Source: Schoenobius gigantellus (lineage: Eukaryota; Arthropoda; Insecta; Lepidoptera; Crambidae). Taken from it: 64,000 nt of DNA. The DNA lies in contig OZ012549.1 of NCBI GenBank assembly GCA_963935595.1, positions 22,059,318 to 22,123,317 on the forward strand. The letters run 5' to 3'. Under the pieces are notes generated by a model. It had not been told where the DNA came from. It worked only from the letters and a program-made list of their open reading frames with translations, and made no database searches. Positions within the stretch are counted from its first letter, which is position 1. Each line of letters opens with the position of its first letter. Below, piece by piece: positions 10,872-23,409 of this stretch. The translations under genes and the position numbers were made by a program.

Positions 10872-13800
10872 AGTTTTTTTTTTTTATTGCTAACGGTGGC
10901 AGACGAGCCAGTGGCCCACCTGATGTTAAGTGGTAACCACCGCTCATGGACATCTGCAATGCCAGGGGCACAGTTCTGTCACTGCCTACCTGGAGAGAAA
11001 TGCTCTTCTTAAGCCTCGTTTGAAGAAGGACATATCGTAGCGCTCAGGAAACACCGCAGCTGGGAGTTCGTTCCAGAGCCTACACGTACGTGGAAGGAAT
11101 GAACGCTGATACCGAACTGTACTAGACGAGATTGGTTCCAGGTAATATGGATGAACTCTACTGCGATGGCGGGTGGTGCGATGGTAAAAAGGTGAAGAGG
11201 GCACCATTGCAACCAGTTCCTCAGAGCACTCTCCGTTAAAGAGACGATAGAGCACGCAGAGAGAACCAAAGTCTCTCCTTTGCTCCAGCGTCTCCATTGA
11301 GGCCGTGATATTGGGATCACCGACGATGCGGAATGCACGCCTTTGCAGGGAGTCAAGAGGGTCGAGCTGATATTTGGGAGCTCCCGCCCAGAGGTGCGAA
11401 CAGTACTCCATATGCGGCCGAATTTGTGCTTTATAGAGCATTAGCCGCTGGCTTGGAGTGAAGTACCGCTTGGCTCTGTTCAGGACGCCCAGCTTTTTGC
11501 TCGCCAATTTGGCTTTGTCCTCCAAATGACTCCCAAACTGCACTTTAGCAGAAATTTCCACACCGAGGATTCAAATACCATCGGACATACGAAGAGTAGC
11601 TCCCTGGAACTGAGGCACTACGATAAATGGGTCCTTCTTCGCAGTGAATGCGCACACTTGTGTCTTCGTGGGGTTGAACTTAACCAAGTTCTTTGCACCC
11701 CATTCGGAGACTCGCCCTAGAGAGTCTTCGACTTCAGACACAAGTTGTAACCGCCTTTCTAGCAACGAACTCCGAGGGACATTCTGGTGGTCGGTATACC
11801 GCGCATCACCCGTACTGTCATCCGCATAGCAATGTATGTTCTCAATTGACAACATGTCATTGATATGCAGAATGAACAGGGTTGGGGAGAGCACCGAACC
11901 TTGTGGAACACCAGCGTTTATGGGCATGGTTTCGGAGCAGCAGCCGTCGACGACGACCTTAATGCTCCTACCATCCAGGAAGCTGGCTATCCATTTGCAG
12001 AGTCCCTCGGGGATTCCATATGATGGTAACTTCGTGAGAAGAGCTCTATGCCAGACCCTATCAAACGCCTTAGCGATATCGAGTCCAACGGCGAGAGCCT
12101 CACCTTTGCCCTCCAAGGTTTCCGCCCAACGGTGGGTCAGATTAACTAAAAGGTCACCAGCTGAACGGCCGTGACGGAAGCCGTATTGTCGGTCGCTAAT
12201 CAGCTGGTGTTCTTCTAGGTACCGTAGGAGGCGGGAGTTGATGACCCGCTCCATAATCTTGGAGAGCAAGGACGTTATCGCTATTGGCCTGTAATTTGAC
12301 GGGTCGGATCGGTCACCCTTTTTGGGAATTGGGTGGACGTGAGCAATCTTCCACGAAGATGGAACCCTATTGTTCTGATAGGAAAGGCGGTAAAGGCGCG
12401 TTAGTACAGGGGTCAGCTCAGGGGCGCACGTCTTCAGCACCACTGCTGGGATGCCATCCGGCCCACTCGACTTATGGACGTTCAGGAGCTTAAGCTCCCG
12501 CCTGACCGCACGTTGTGTAATACGGATTTCAGGCAGAGAACTTTCACACCGAGAGATGGTGGGTGGTGTGGCTCCCCCATCGTCCATTGTCGAGTTAGAG
12601 GCAAAGAGTTCAACTAGGAGATTGGCCTTCTCTTTTGCGCTGTGGGCCAGGCTGCTATCAGCTCTACGCAGTGGTGGGAGATTGGACTGGCAGAAATTAC
12701 GTTGCGCAGCTTTGGCCAGCGACCAAAAAGCACGACTCCCACTGGGATAGCTTCCTAGTCGCTCGCCAACCCTGGCCACGTGTTCCGCCTTGGCTTCAGC
12801 AATAGCCTTCCTGTTGGATCTGGAAGCAGCGTTGTACTGACGCTTCTTCTCCGTCACACCAGGATCCCGACTTTTCCTGGCGTTTTCCCAGGCGATGTAC
12901 GCAGATTGCTTGAGGTGGGCAGTCTTCCTGCAGGTATTGTTATACCAGGGACGACTGCGACCGCCAACAGGTATTTTGGCGTTGGGAATGAATGTTTTCA
13001 TTCCCATCAGCACCGTTTCAGTAACGCAATCTGCGCAAGTATCGGGATCTTCGGAGGCGAAGCAGAGCTGCTTCCAGGGGTAGGATCCGAAGAATTCTCG
13101 GAGTCCATCCCAGTCTGCTGACTCATACCGCCAAACTGCACGACTGCCAGCCGCAGACGCGCGATGGGGACGCGCGATGGGGCCGCGCAAGACTAGCAGT
13201 ACTACGGACAAGGCAGTGATCCGATGATCCAAGAGGAGCATCGACCACAACCCTGTATCCGCTTGGTCGTGTAGTCAGCAGAAGATCCAACAGGGAGGCT
13301 TCATGGCTCTCTATATCTGGTATACGGGTGGGCTGTACGACCAGTTGAGAGAGGCCATAGGCCGAAGCCATGTTGAAGACAGTCCTACCAGGGAGGTCAG
13401 TGGTCCGGGACTTCAACCACTCTTTATGGTGAGCATTAAAGTCACCAAGGACCACCACCTCCGCAGATGGGTACTGCTCCAACGCTCGGTCAATCCCCTC
13501 TTGGACGTGCTCAAAAAGCTGAGCTGACCCTATTTCACTGGCATGGGACCTGTAAAGGCACGCGTAGATTCGGGTAAGGCCCCCATGGTCCACGCGCAGC
13601 CATAGTAACGACAGGTCCCGATGCTCGAGGCCCCGAAGGCGGCGACAACAAACATCGCCCCTGACGAAAACGCACACCCCGGCTTTACGTAGGAATGTGT
13701 GTTCCAATTCGTAACCGGGGTATTTCAGGTACGAAATATCATCAGGGGCGCATATTTGCGTCTCCGTTAAGAAGAGCAAGGCAGGCTGAGCCGTCTCTAG

Positions 13801-14636
13801 GTGGTAGTGGACGGCATCAAGATTACTATGTAGACCCCTGATGTTGCAGAAATCCATTTTAAAAGTGGATTGGGTGTCCGCCGTAGGAGCTCGCTTCTTC
13901 TTTTTATTTACCTTCATGTTTTGTTTTAATTGAGCATTTTGGGGAAGGGGATAAATGTGAGGCAGAGTCCCGGTGACAAACAAAGAAAGGGCAGAGTGTA
14001 GTACAAAGTGGGAACGCGGGTTGTGTGAAGAGCTGACACGCGGCACGGAAGGGCCCCCGGTGCCCCCCCGCATGCACCCATCGGGATCCACTCCGGTCTC
14101 CTACTCCGGCACGATGACTGCACGACGGGATTTTCGCCGGTTGTGCAGGACAGCCTCCCAGGCAGGATAGTCCTGGGTTCGGGTCCCCTACTGACCGGCA
14201 GGTGGCCGACGGTAACCATTTCCACCGGGTCTCCCTGTACCGCGCGTCAACTCCTCACGCCCAACGAACACACTGAGACTTATAACTCTGCTAATTTCGA
14301 TTATCACCGAGACTCCTCACCACAACAGGGACGGGGAAGGGGGCATGAAGGAGCGGCTACCTCTGCCCTTCAATCGAAACGCAAGACTGCTTTACGACCG
14401 AAATAGGCAGAGTGGTGGTACCAACCCGCACAGTCCCGGCATTAAGTAGGTGAACCTAATTAGTACCGGGCCTTACCACAACTGTAATGGGAGAGGGAGG
14501 GAAGGAGAAGGACATCGACACCGCGGAGATAAGAGGTAAACGGCATCGAAGGCTCGAGAAGCCGGGGTCGCGCACCCGAGTCATCTGAAAAAGCAACCGG
14601 ACAAGCTGCAATTAGATAACCTCTCTGGCTATAAAA
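10872..14636 (-). mobile_element. Near-full-length CR1/Jockey-like LINE 'B'
   Basis: A 3.77-kb minus-strand element. It has a 5' GC-rich leader (14636 to about 13870), an APE endonuclease-reverse transcriptase ORF (about 13860 to 10986), a short 3' UTR and a terminal A-run (T13 on the plus strand at 10873-10885). It sits inside a related older LINE, whose sequence resumes on both sides. The ORF has only two visible lesions, so insertion was fairly recent. I did not find an ORF1 in the leader. Confidence 0.85.
10986..13858 (-). pseudogene. LINE 'B' endonuclease-reverse transcriptase ORF, two lesions
   Basis: The N-terminal part (13858 to about 13200) is an APE-type endonuclease: 'FCNIRGLHSNLDAV', 'LLFLTETQ', 'VVVLGDFNAHH' and the C-terminal 'GSSDHCLV' histidine motif are all present. 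The RT part has 'GPDGIPAVVL', 'NYRPIAITSLLSKIMERVI', 'YGFRHGRSAGDLL', 'GVPQGSVLSPTLF' and the catalytic 'YADDST'. Lesion one is a perfect 13-bp tandem duplication (13157-13169 / 13170-13182) that shifts the frame between endonuclease and RT. Lesion two is a TGA at 11571-11573, where a glycine codon is expected from the sister copy. An upstream open stretch reaches 14091, but the first family-like residues begin at about 13858. Confidence 0.88.
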
Positions 14637-15690
14637 TTTTCGATTTCAGACACAAGTTTATTCCGGCACTCAATGACGTTTTCCCGAGAAGAGTTCGCAC
14701 GGCCGTTATAGAAGGTGTCTTTCGTGCTGTCGTCTGCATAGCAATGAATGCTGCTGATTTGCAGCATATCATTGATATGCAGAAGAGAGCCGAAATAGTC
14801 GCGTTAAAACCGGTGCCAACTCTGGAGCACACGTCTTTAGCACGATAGGAGGAATACCATCAGGCCCACTCGACTTGTGGATATCTAGGGTGACTAGTGC
14901 TTGACGCACTGAGCTTTGGTGGAACCGAATATCCGGCATTAAGCTCGTGCACCGTGGTATGGTCGGTGGTTCCTGTCCCCCGTCATCCAAGGTCGAGTTG
15001 GATGCAAAGAGTTTCCCTAAAAGATCGGCTTTCTCTTTAGCATCATGGGCTAACGAAGTGTTATCCTTGTGCAGTGGTGGAAAAGATGGCATGCAGAAAT
15101 TTCCCTGAATAGCTTTGGCGAGAGACCAGAACGCACGAGACCCCGAAGGAAGACGCTCTAGCCTCTCGCCAACTGTACTGATGTGCTCCGACTTCGCTTT
15201 TGCAATGTCCCTTTTGAAGGATCTGGAGGCATAGTTATACTGCTTTTTCAAAGCGCTGGTATTTCCATCCCGAGACGTCACCGCGTTTACCCAGGCTTGG
15301 TAGGTTTTCTGCTTCCAGCGAGAAGCCTTTTTGGAGGATTGACCAAACCAAGGTTGGAATCTGCCACCAATGGGGATAACTGAGGATGGAATGAAAATTT
15401 CCATACCTTGCAACACCACATCAGCAACAGACTCAGCGGCGGAGTTGGGATCATCCGGCATAAAGCAAACCTGCATCCAAGGGTAGGACGCAAAAAAGGA
15501 CCGCATCCCATCCCAGTCTGCTGACTTGTAGTGCCGGCGACTACGTGCAGCTCGAGGTCGTTGCAAGCACGTGAGTGGCACCGAACTCCTAATGAGGCAG
15601 TGATCTGAGGAGCCAAGAGGGGCGCCGACAGATATGAGGTAGCCGTCGGGATGAGAAGTCAGCAGAAGATCCAACAGTGAAGGTTCATGG
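14637..15690 (-). pseudogene. 5' part of CR1-like LINE 'A' with internal deletion
   Basis: The minus-strand frame 15674-14769 starts in the endonuclease C-terminus ('GSSDHCLIRS') and runs through the linker to the first RT block ('SSGPDGIPPIVLK'). It then jumps to the region just before the 'YADDST' box (about 14720-14800) through an internal deletion. It ends at about 14637 where LINE 'B' inserted and resumes at 10868. It is 5'-truncated at about 15690. Confidence 0.78.
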
Positions 15691-15758
15691 GATATTTAAA
15701 TGCTAATAAATTCTGGGCAATATTACTTCAAAATCAAAACGTACAAACCTAGATCTTC

Positions 15759-15816
15759 AGTATATCTACAACATTTCCAAAAATTTTATAATTTTTGAAA
15801 ATGTTGTAGATATACT
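15759..15816. repeat. Short-loop hairpin, 27-bp arms
   Basis: Arms 15759-15785 and 15790-15816 are inverted copies with one mismatch and a 4-nt loop. No TSD or transposon end is evident. It looks like a local inverted duplication. Confidence 0.85.
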
Positions 15817-16016
15817 AATTGGATTATGTAGAGGGAGAAAAGCGTTATCGCTTTTTGTATGAAAATTTAAAGTTTCACAATCCTCTTAAGAGTAACACTG
15901 ACCTCTTAAAAACTGTTACAACAGTTAATGATGATAGCTAAATGTTGCTAGGGGAGTTTTGCTACAGCACGCTATTACGACATCGTATTACTGGTGTTAC
16001 TATTGATTTTAATATT

Positions 16017-16165
16017 TTACTAGCTGTGCCGGCGAACTGCGTTTCACCATAATAGAAAATAGTTTACGACCTATTCTCAGACCTACCGAACATACACAAA
16101 AATTTTCATAAAGATCGGTCAAGCCGTTTCGGATGAGTTTTGGTATACTCGTATATTAGATTTGT
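16017..16165 (+). repeat. Short 'actagctgtgcc' dispersed repeat
   Basis: Begins 'actagctgtgccggcgaact' and continues 'ttacgacctattctcagacc' and 'ggtcaagccgtttcgga'. Near-identical to 42071-42226 inside the Polinton, and related in its ends to 22890-23132 (minus), 26063-26300, 35633-35790 and 60195-60470. Non-coding. Confidence 0.75.
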
Positions 16166-16219
16166 TTACTGAAGATATGAACAACTTTAATTCTCCTATA
16201 GTAATAGATTATTATTTGC

Positions 16220-16480
16220 ATGAAAAGTATCTGCGACTTACGTCTGAAGTTGTTCATCCGTATCACCTGGAACCTAGCACAGTTCGGTTTTAGCGGTCAT
16301 TTCTTCCACTCTCCTCGTCTCGCCATTTCTTGCAGACTCTGGATCAAATTCCCAACTGCGGTATTGCCTGGGCGCTACGATATGTTCAAATTCAAACGAG
16401 GCTTTGAAAGAGCTTCTTTCCAGATAGGTAGAAACGAGCTATGCCCTAGCAATGCAAATGTCCATGAGATGAGCCACTAG
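16220..16480 (+). pseudogene. CR1-like LINE C-terminal fragment
   Basis: Two plus-strand frames contain pieces of the conserved LINE tail ('VVHPYHLEPSTVRF', then 'RYDMFKFKRGFERASF'). Frameshifted and truncated, with no catalytic domain left. Confidence 0.65.
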
Positions 16481-16499
16481 CTCGACTGCCACCGATGGC

Positions 16500-17850
16500 A
16501 TTATAAAATGATATAGATAGTGTAATGCATATTTTAAGTTAACACAATTACATGAGTGCCGTATTTGTAGATTAAGGCCCCTTAAATGCTGCGACTTTTT
16601 ACAGCGATAGTCACGATAGAAACGCGATGTGTTGATGCAAATGCGATACATTCGCGATGTAAACGTATCGATGCAAGTAACTATATGGCAATTGCAGCGC
16701 GTTTGTATAGCAATTGTATCGTTGCAAAAAGTCGCAGTTGCTAAGTTAACTTTACAAGAGGAAATTTTCCATAATTCCTTTAACTTAAAAAAGTTAAAGA
16801 ATCTTTTGATCTAAAGATGGGCATTACTCGTACATGTTGATCTGAAAAGGGAGCTTTTGTATGATGTTTTTTCTGTTTAGGAGAGTTATGATCATAAGCA
16901 CTTCATAATAACCATACCAACCAACCTTCATGATAACCAGTGTTTCCCAATGTTTAATTCCCGTCCAACCCCAGTTTCACATTGAAACTTCACACCAGTG
17001 ATATTTTCAAATTTCAGTGTGACAGTGGATCGTTAGGTACAAGAAAATGAAAAAAGAACCAAGAAAATCACAGTTAGGCAACTACAAGGTACTTATAATT
17101 ACAATATACATATATGAAATCAAAATGGTAATAAAGAATATTCCATTTGTCCTCTGTCAAAAAATCTTTCCATTACGTAAAGTTTAGCTTACGAATGATT
17201 AACGAAAAATTACAAATTTCAATTTGTCCACGAACTAACTCCATTTCCGTGTTTAAAATTAAACGTCAATATCCAGGCTTTATGCGAGCAAGCTGGTAGC
17301 CGTAAGTAACGGAGTTGGTTCGGACCTGGAAGACCTCCTCGAAGTGCTCCCACTAACACCGAAGCTGTCCATTTCCTTTTTCACCACTCGTTCAAAAATA
17401 ACATATTCTGTGTCATGTGAAGCCAACATAAAATAAGTCATTTAAAGCCTCTAAAATAAAAGATTGAATAGTGTATCTACTGAATTTCCTTTTCTCTTTA
17501 GGGATTGAATTTTTGTATTTGACACCAAAAGTGCTTAAATGTAGATAAATCCCCTTTTTATATTGTTAAGCCAAAAATTAAATAACGATTCTTAAAATCA
17601 TACCTACTCGTATGCACAAAAATCCGTGAATATAAATATAAAACAAAATAAAAAAATCTTTATGTCGTTTACATTATTTTGTAGCTTATAGTTTTTCAAG
17701 CTGAAAAATTTGTCTTCGACTTCAAAATAAAATAATGTCAGGTTGTGTGTATTCTTATATTTTTTATTTTTGTTAACTTTTTACTTTACTTTTTTAGTAA
17801 ATTTAATATCAGGTCACCGAAGTAACTTAAAAAATTAAATTAAAAATTTA
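16500..17850. other. AT-rich spacer
   Basis: A run of degenerate short repeats of the 'gcgatgt/gcaattg' type lies at 16600-16740. Otherwise no gene or repeat that I can name. Confidence 0.4.
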
Positions 17851-17852
17851 AA

Positions 17853-18440
17853 AACCCCCGACAAAAAACCTACAAAAATTAAAAAAATAAAATATATTGA
17901 TTGGCCCTTTAGTCGTCACGTCGGGGGACCGTTATTAATATATCTATTTATTTAAATACTTACTGACCCAATACGTAGAGCGTTACTGGATATATTAATT
18001 GCGGTTCCCCGACGTGACGACTAAAGGGCTAATCAAAATATTTTATTTTTTACTTTTTGGAGGTTTTTTGTCGGGGGTTTTTTAAAATTTAAATTTAATT
18101 TTTATTTCATACTTTTTAAACGGCCTAACATATTATTTTATAATGTGCACGTGATCCGTTCTGATTTGAAACCCCACTCGAGTATATTTTCAGATATGCG
18201 GTTATTCTTCCCCACTTTCACCCCCATAACTTATAAACGGCTCAACCGATTTTCATCAAACATGTCTAAGAACACTCGCCCGTAAGTCACCTTTAATATA
18301 AAAAAAACTAAATTGAAATCGCTTCATCCGTTCGGGAGCTATGATGCCACAGACAGACTGACAGACACACACACAGACAGACAGACAGACACGTCAAACT
18401 TATAACAACCCCTTTTTTGCGTCGGGGGTTAAAAAGAATG
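17853..18440 (+). repeat. Fold-back repeat with (ACAG)n microsatellite
   Basis: Arms 17853-17940 ('acccccgacaaaaaacct' ... 'ctttagtcgtcacgtcgggg') and about 17998-18080 are inverted copies around an AT-rich centre. The 'gtcgggggtt' terminus recurs at 18427 after an ACAG/ACAC tract (18360-18392). Possibly a composite fold-back (MITE-like) family. TSD not clear. Confidence 0.7.
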
Positions 18441-18799
18441 CAACTGAGGGTGTATACGTGCCTATTGTATTCAAAAACTAACCTCTCGCTCGTAAAAGTC
18501 AAGGATCATCAGCTCGGCTCATGATTACAAGATGCAAATACCTGAATATGTAATAGCTTCAGACAAACATTTAACACGTTGGACATGCCTTTATAACTTA
18601 AGGGTTTCTCACGATTTTCTAGGGATCCTATCACCAGTTTCTATTTTGGTTACAATGGAACCAATTGGGAATTATACTTTCATAAACAAAAAAAAAAAGA
18701 ATTTTCCAAATCAGTTAAATAATAATGGAGTTACGAGGTAAAAAGCATAAAAAAAACACACAGTGTAATTGATAATCTTCTCCTTTTTGTGAAGTCGGT

Positions 18800-20660
18800 T
18801 AAAGAGAAGAAGCTCTATTAGCTGTTTTGTTAATTGACACAAGATGTTTAAAACCAATAAATTACTACTGCAAATGAGTCGGTGAATGAATTTGTAAACT
18901 GCAACTCCTCGGCTTGTTTGGTCAGGTACTTCAGTCCTTGAGATCCTCATTCAGATACTGTTAATTAAGTTATGAAGTATTTTGTACTAGTCAGTCCTAT
19001 TTTAGAATGGTGGAAAATATTTTACCTTTTTTCACTGTTCACGTTTTTATGCTGTTAGTCATTTCAGATTATTATTGCCCAAAATTTACACTTAAGGATT
19101 GGATATCATACACCTACTACCATTACAACTCGAAGACAATCAAAACCCATATAATTAAGCTTAATTGGTAGGGTGCCGTAAGATGGCAGGAAAGCGAACA
19201 AGTAATTACAAAGGTCTCACCAGGACCTCGTTCTTAGTACCTGGTACCCTGACCCAATGTATTGTAGTAAATAATTAACGAGCAACGCTTGAATTAGGAC
19301 ACATGCACACCCTCATCTTCCCTGCCCATTTATGTTTATAGTGACAAATATGGGAGCTTCAACCCGTAATTACAGACTAAGAACAGGAATTTGAGCAAAC
19401 ACAGCTGTGTTTTTAGAAGGGTTTCCAATATTAACAATTCATAGCTGGATCTGAAGTGCTCTACTTCGAGTGTTAATACTTATTTATTTTCCACGGCAAT
19501 TTCCCTAATAACCTCGAAGCGCTTACAAAGGAAACTTTTGACTTGCTTTCAAAACATTTTGAGCTTGAACAAATATTATGTAACATAATTAAATTTGTAA
19601 ATTGGTTTGTGAATAATATACAATAACAAGGCAAACCACGTACCGAAAGTTATGATATAGCGCGTAGGTGTATTGTCTATGTGAAATATCTTAGCTACCG
19701 GTGTGTTGAATTCTGTTCGTTTGCGGATAAATTACAGTTACGGGGAATGGAAATTGAACAGTGATATAGATCTTCGGTACAATGGATAAATCTTGAGTAA
19801 TGCGTAATCAGCCCAGCAACGTCAAAATTGGCTGCGTCCGAACGTGGAAATGTAACCGTTGCTCCTTTATTCTCTTAATAAATCCTGGGAGCACAAAAGA
19901 AATTCATAGGCGCCGTGCTCGTGTGTCTCTCTAGATAAAGGTTCATTTTGCCTGGTGTCGATTTCATTCATTGTAAAGTGGCGGTTTCGAGTACCTACCG
20001 TGACAATAAAGCAAAGTTAATCAAAGGCCTTTGAAGTATATCTGCAAATATGCTCAATGCTTAAATTAGAAAAACGACATAATTAACGATGGTTTCATAA
20101 ATATCAAAAATATTTTATTATGAAAATATTTACATTATCCATGAAAATGACGTTCACGCAAACTAGAAAAAATTGAAACAGATTGGATTTCTAAAAGTAT
20201 TCTAGACATTGAGGCTTACATTAATGGAATTATAAGTAAAATTATCAAAAAATCATAAAAAATATAGTACCTAATTAAATTACTGCATATATTTATACGT
20301 TAGTAAAAAGTTCATCGGACTTGAGTATTTTGCATAAACAATGAAAAAGTAAGGGCCATAATAGCGGCTCTGTATATCGTAGGAGCTCGGAAAGATTGGC
20401 ATTCCATTTGGGCAACAATGCTCATGTGACGTACCCCGGCGGCTGTTGTGGAATCACTATGACGTCCTGATTTCCTGCGATCCCATAGCTCGATGATCCC
20501 ACTTCATTCTCGCGATCGAGCATAATCGAATGTCACTCAAGATTTATTAGCAAAGAGACTGTAACCAATTTCAGCGGTTTCGAAATTATCCCGCATGAAA
20601 GGGGCTTTGTCGAAAAAAATATTAAAACCGCATATAATATTTAAACACATTTGAAACTAT
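18800..20660. other. Spacer without supported gene
   Basis: Mixed-composition sequence with no ORF above about 80 codons that has any family feature. A 'tgtgaagtcggtt' motif at 18788 is shared with 47400-48065. Confidence 0.4.
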
Positions 20661-20662
20661 AC

Positions 20663-21680
20663 TGTAGTGCTTAATATTATGTAAATTCAACATTAGGTTG
20701 TAACAGGTAACATTAGATGTAAGGTCATTATAACATTGCAAAATTTTGGGGATTAATGGAATAACGTCAAGCCCACGATATCCCCGATCTATGGTTTTAC
20801 TGAAAGATATGTAGGTGTTGCTAAAAATTGATCAAAAAATCTTTGGAGTGGTATTGATATAAATGAAGCATTATTAAAGTATAGAAACACTCTTGTTTTA
20901 GGTTCTCAAACTACTCCATCTCAATTGCTATTTAGTAGATTGACTAGGACTAAACTTCCACCCAGACCCTGGATCGCCCTGACTATGGACAGCATGGACA
21001 TCGAAGTTGGTTTAGTGGATATGTCCCGTGGGAAGAGTCCCACACACGCCTGTCGACTAGCCATCGGTAGGTATGGTGCGCAACAGCATTCCACCTCGTT
21101 AAAAAAAGGACTAAACTTCAATTCATTAGTAATAAGCAAGGTTTTGATAAATATGGCAAATTTAGTAACCTAGCTCTATCCTGGTCAAGATATTGTGTAT
21201 TTAAGAGATAAGGTATGGATGTCAGGGAACGTAGTGAACATACTCGTACACACATCGCCTAGGTCTCTTATTTTAAAAGATAGTAGTAATTGATATATTT
21301 TTAGAAGAAATACCTACTATACATGTAAAACCTTCGTTTCAAAATGTGATGAAAAAAATTTACTGAAGAGTTTCATCCTGCGTAAAAGAGGTAGATGGAA
21401 GTGAAAATGTCTGTAATACTAAGGTAATTAATATAGATAACCATATATTGTAATGTTGAACAATCAAGAGCACGGCGAAATATAGTTCCACCTAGATACT
21501 TGATAGATTGTGTTTGTGATTAAAAGAGGAAGATGTAGTATTTAATATTATATAAGTGCAACATTAGGTTGTAATAGGCAACAATAGATTAAGGTCATTA
21601 TAATTTTAATGTAAAAATTGTATGTAGTTATGTGGTTATTAAATCATACGATTGTTAAGTTTGCTTGTTTTGTTAATTAA
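20663..21680 (+). mobile_element. Ty3/gypsy LTR retrotransposon remnant
   Basis: Two direct repeats starting TGTAGT (20663 on, and 21534 on) share about 70 bp including 'caacattaggttgtaa' and 'aaggtcattata'. The right one is preceded by a polypurine tract 'aaaagaggaaga' (21522-21533), as at a 3' LTR. Between them, 20845-21290 encodes a degenerate integrase C-terminal region ('LKYRNTLVLGSQTTPSQLLF', then 'LRDKVWMSGNVV' and 'SPRSLIL'). Gag, protease and RT are missing, so the element is internally deleted. LTR outer limits are uncertain. Confidence 0.65.
20958..21107 (+). mobile_element. Short retroposed insert with A-tail and 12-bp TSD
   Basis: About 150 bp ending in A7 (21101-21107) interrupts the gypsy integrase remnant. 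The target sequence 'ggactaaacttc' occurs on both sides (20947-20958 and about 21107-21118). An A-tail with a 12-bp duplication indicates LINE-mediated insertion of an RNA copy. I do not recognise the source; it could be a 5'-truncated LINE tail or a small RNA. Confidence 0.75.
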
Positions 21681-21699
21681 CACAATAGATAATATACTG

Positions 21700-22320
21700 A
21701 TCAAAGTACCTGTACTATATGTTAATTACTTTATTTTGTTATATAAAAGCTCTATTTTTCTTTCTAATTTTTTCTTTTTTTCAAAATCTAACGGTAAATA
21801 AGAATAATCAATGTTTGATTGTGACAAAATCACAGAAAATATAAAAAACTTAATGAACTTACCTAGTATTACCTAGTTTGAAATACAGCTAGGAATCATC
21901 AGCACTGGAACTTTGGAGACACGAAGCAAAAATTTTATGCCGCATCGTGATTCAGCAGAAGGGCAATTGGGATGATGACTGAATTCAAATTTTTACGTCT
22001 CGTCTTAAATATTAAAATACCGTAGAAAAAGACGCAGTCCTGTGAAATTAGAATTAAAATCGGCTTAGAAATACCTTAGATACAAGCATTTTAAGTTGTT
22101 AATTTGAAGGCGATTAGACAGAGAGATCCGACATCAACTGTGACGTCATTGTTGAGTACGGCCATATTGACTCCTTGTAAATTGCCGTTTTGCTAGAAAG
22201 AGATGGAGAAAAATCTGTAATACCTTATATCTCGGTTGTTTTTATAGTTATTCGAAAACCGATTTTTTCTTTATGTTTATTATATGAATGAGCTTCTATT
22301 AAAGCAAAAAAATTTTTTTT
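21700..22320. other. AT-rich spacer
   Basis: No gene or named repeat seen. Confidence 0.4.
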
Positions 22321-22329
22321 GTCATCTAG

Positions 22330-22780
22330 CCAATTGATGATGCTAAAAGGCAACTGCAGTTGCCAGAACTGGCGAGCGACTTGCAGGCTTTCCCTCTGTG
22401 CACGTCAACTATTTTTTTATACAACTTAGTTGACAAACTAGCATGCTGCTCACCTGATGGTAAGTGGTAACAGTCACCTTTTAGTACATGTGGTTCCTGT
22501 GAGATTCGCAGCAAATCTGCAAACCCCACAAGAACCACAGTGTAGTGACATAAGATGTAAAGTCACGGTACCCAGTAATTTCACTGCCGTATCTTACCCT
22601 TCAAACCGGAACACAGCAATGCAAGCACTGCTGCTTTGTGACAGAAATAGTTAAGACGGAGGTACCCAAGCAGGCGTACTTCTGCCAGTCCAGTCACCCA
22701 CTGCTGTGTAAGTCGGATAAAACAGTTTGGCTTACAGTGCGAGGGATAAGGCCGATCATCTAGCGTATCTCTTTGCCTCA
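22330..22780. repeat. CR1-like 3' UTR fragment next to a dispersed repeat
   Basis: The segment 22405-22470 ('cacctgatggtaagtggtaa' next to a T-run) is the 3' UTR end of the CR1-like family on the minus strand. The segment 22500-22770 ('tcacggtacccagtaatttc', 'gcactgctgctttgtgacag', 'acggaggtacccaagcagg') is another dispersed repeat, part of which recurs inverted at 9225-9285. Confidence 0.55.
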
Positions 22781-22889
22781 AGATCGTAATTGGATGACGG
22801 AGAAGCTACTATAATAATCAGATGATATAATTTTAAATGATATAACCTTATAATGTTTAACAATCTATTCGTATAAAATCCTTACATAT

Positions 22890-23132
22890 TCGTATTATAA
22901 AACAAAGTCCCCCGCCACGTCTTTCTGTCTGTCTGTTCGCGATAAACTCAAAAACTACTGCACCGATTTTCAAGCGGTTTTCACCACTCGATAGCGTGAT
23001 TCTCGAGGAAGGTTTTAGTATATAATTTGTTAAGTATTTGTATTTATTTCTGTGTACATTAACGATATTTGTTAAAGATGTCGGAAAAAAATAAATTAAG
23101 GCGAAACGTAGTTCGCAGGCAAAGCTAGTTGA
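22890..23132 (-). repeat. Short 'actagct' dispersed repeat, minus orientation
   Basis: The plus strand ends 'gcgaaacgtagttcgcaggc' then 'aaagctagt', the reverse complement of the start of the 16017/42071 family, with a body including 'gcaccgattttcaagcggtt'. Non-coding. Confidence 0.65.
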
Positions 23133-23317
23133 TAAATATAATAATACTAGGATAATGCAATAAGCTTTAGCTATTAAGAATTCAGTAATTGTACAACAAT
23201 TGATTATATTTTAATACAATTACTTAAAATTATATTTTCATTTAACATTCAAAAGGTATAATGTTCATTGAATCGAAAGTCAGTTCATATACAAGAACGA
23301 TTAGTATAACAATCAAT

Positions 23318-23402
23318 TAAAATAAAAATTAATTCGTAAATCAATAAATATAAAATTTAATTCGTAAATCAATTATTAAAATAAAAATTAATTCGTAAAT
23401 TT
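23318..23402 (+). repeat. AT-rich tandem repeat
   Basis: Three or so imperfect copies of a unit containing 'aaaattaattcgtaaatcaa'. Confidence 0.7.
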
Positions 23403-23409
23403 TTCGTTA

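Noticed and set aside
18356..18395. ACAG/ACAC tract as a functional regulatory site
   Set aside because: Ordinary microsatellite inside a dispersed repeat.
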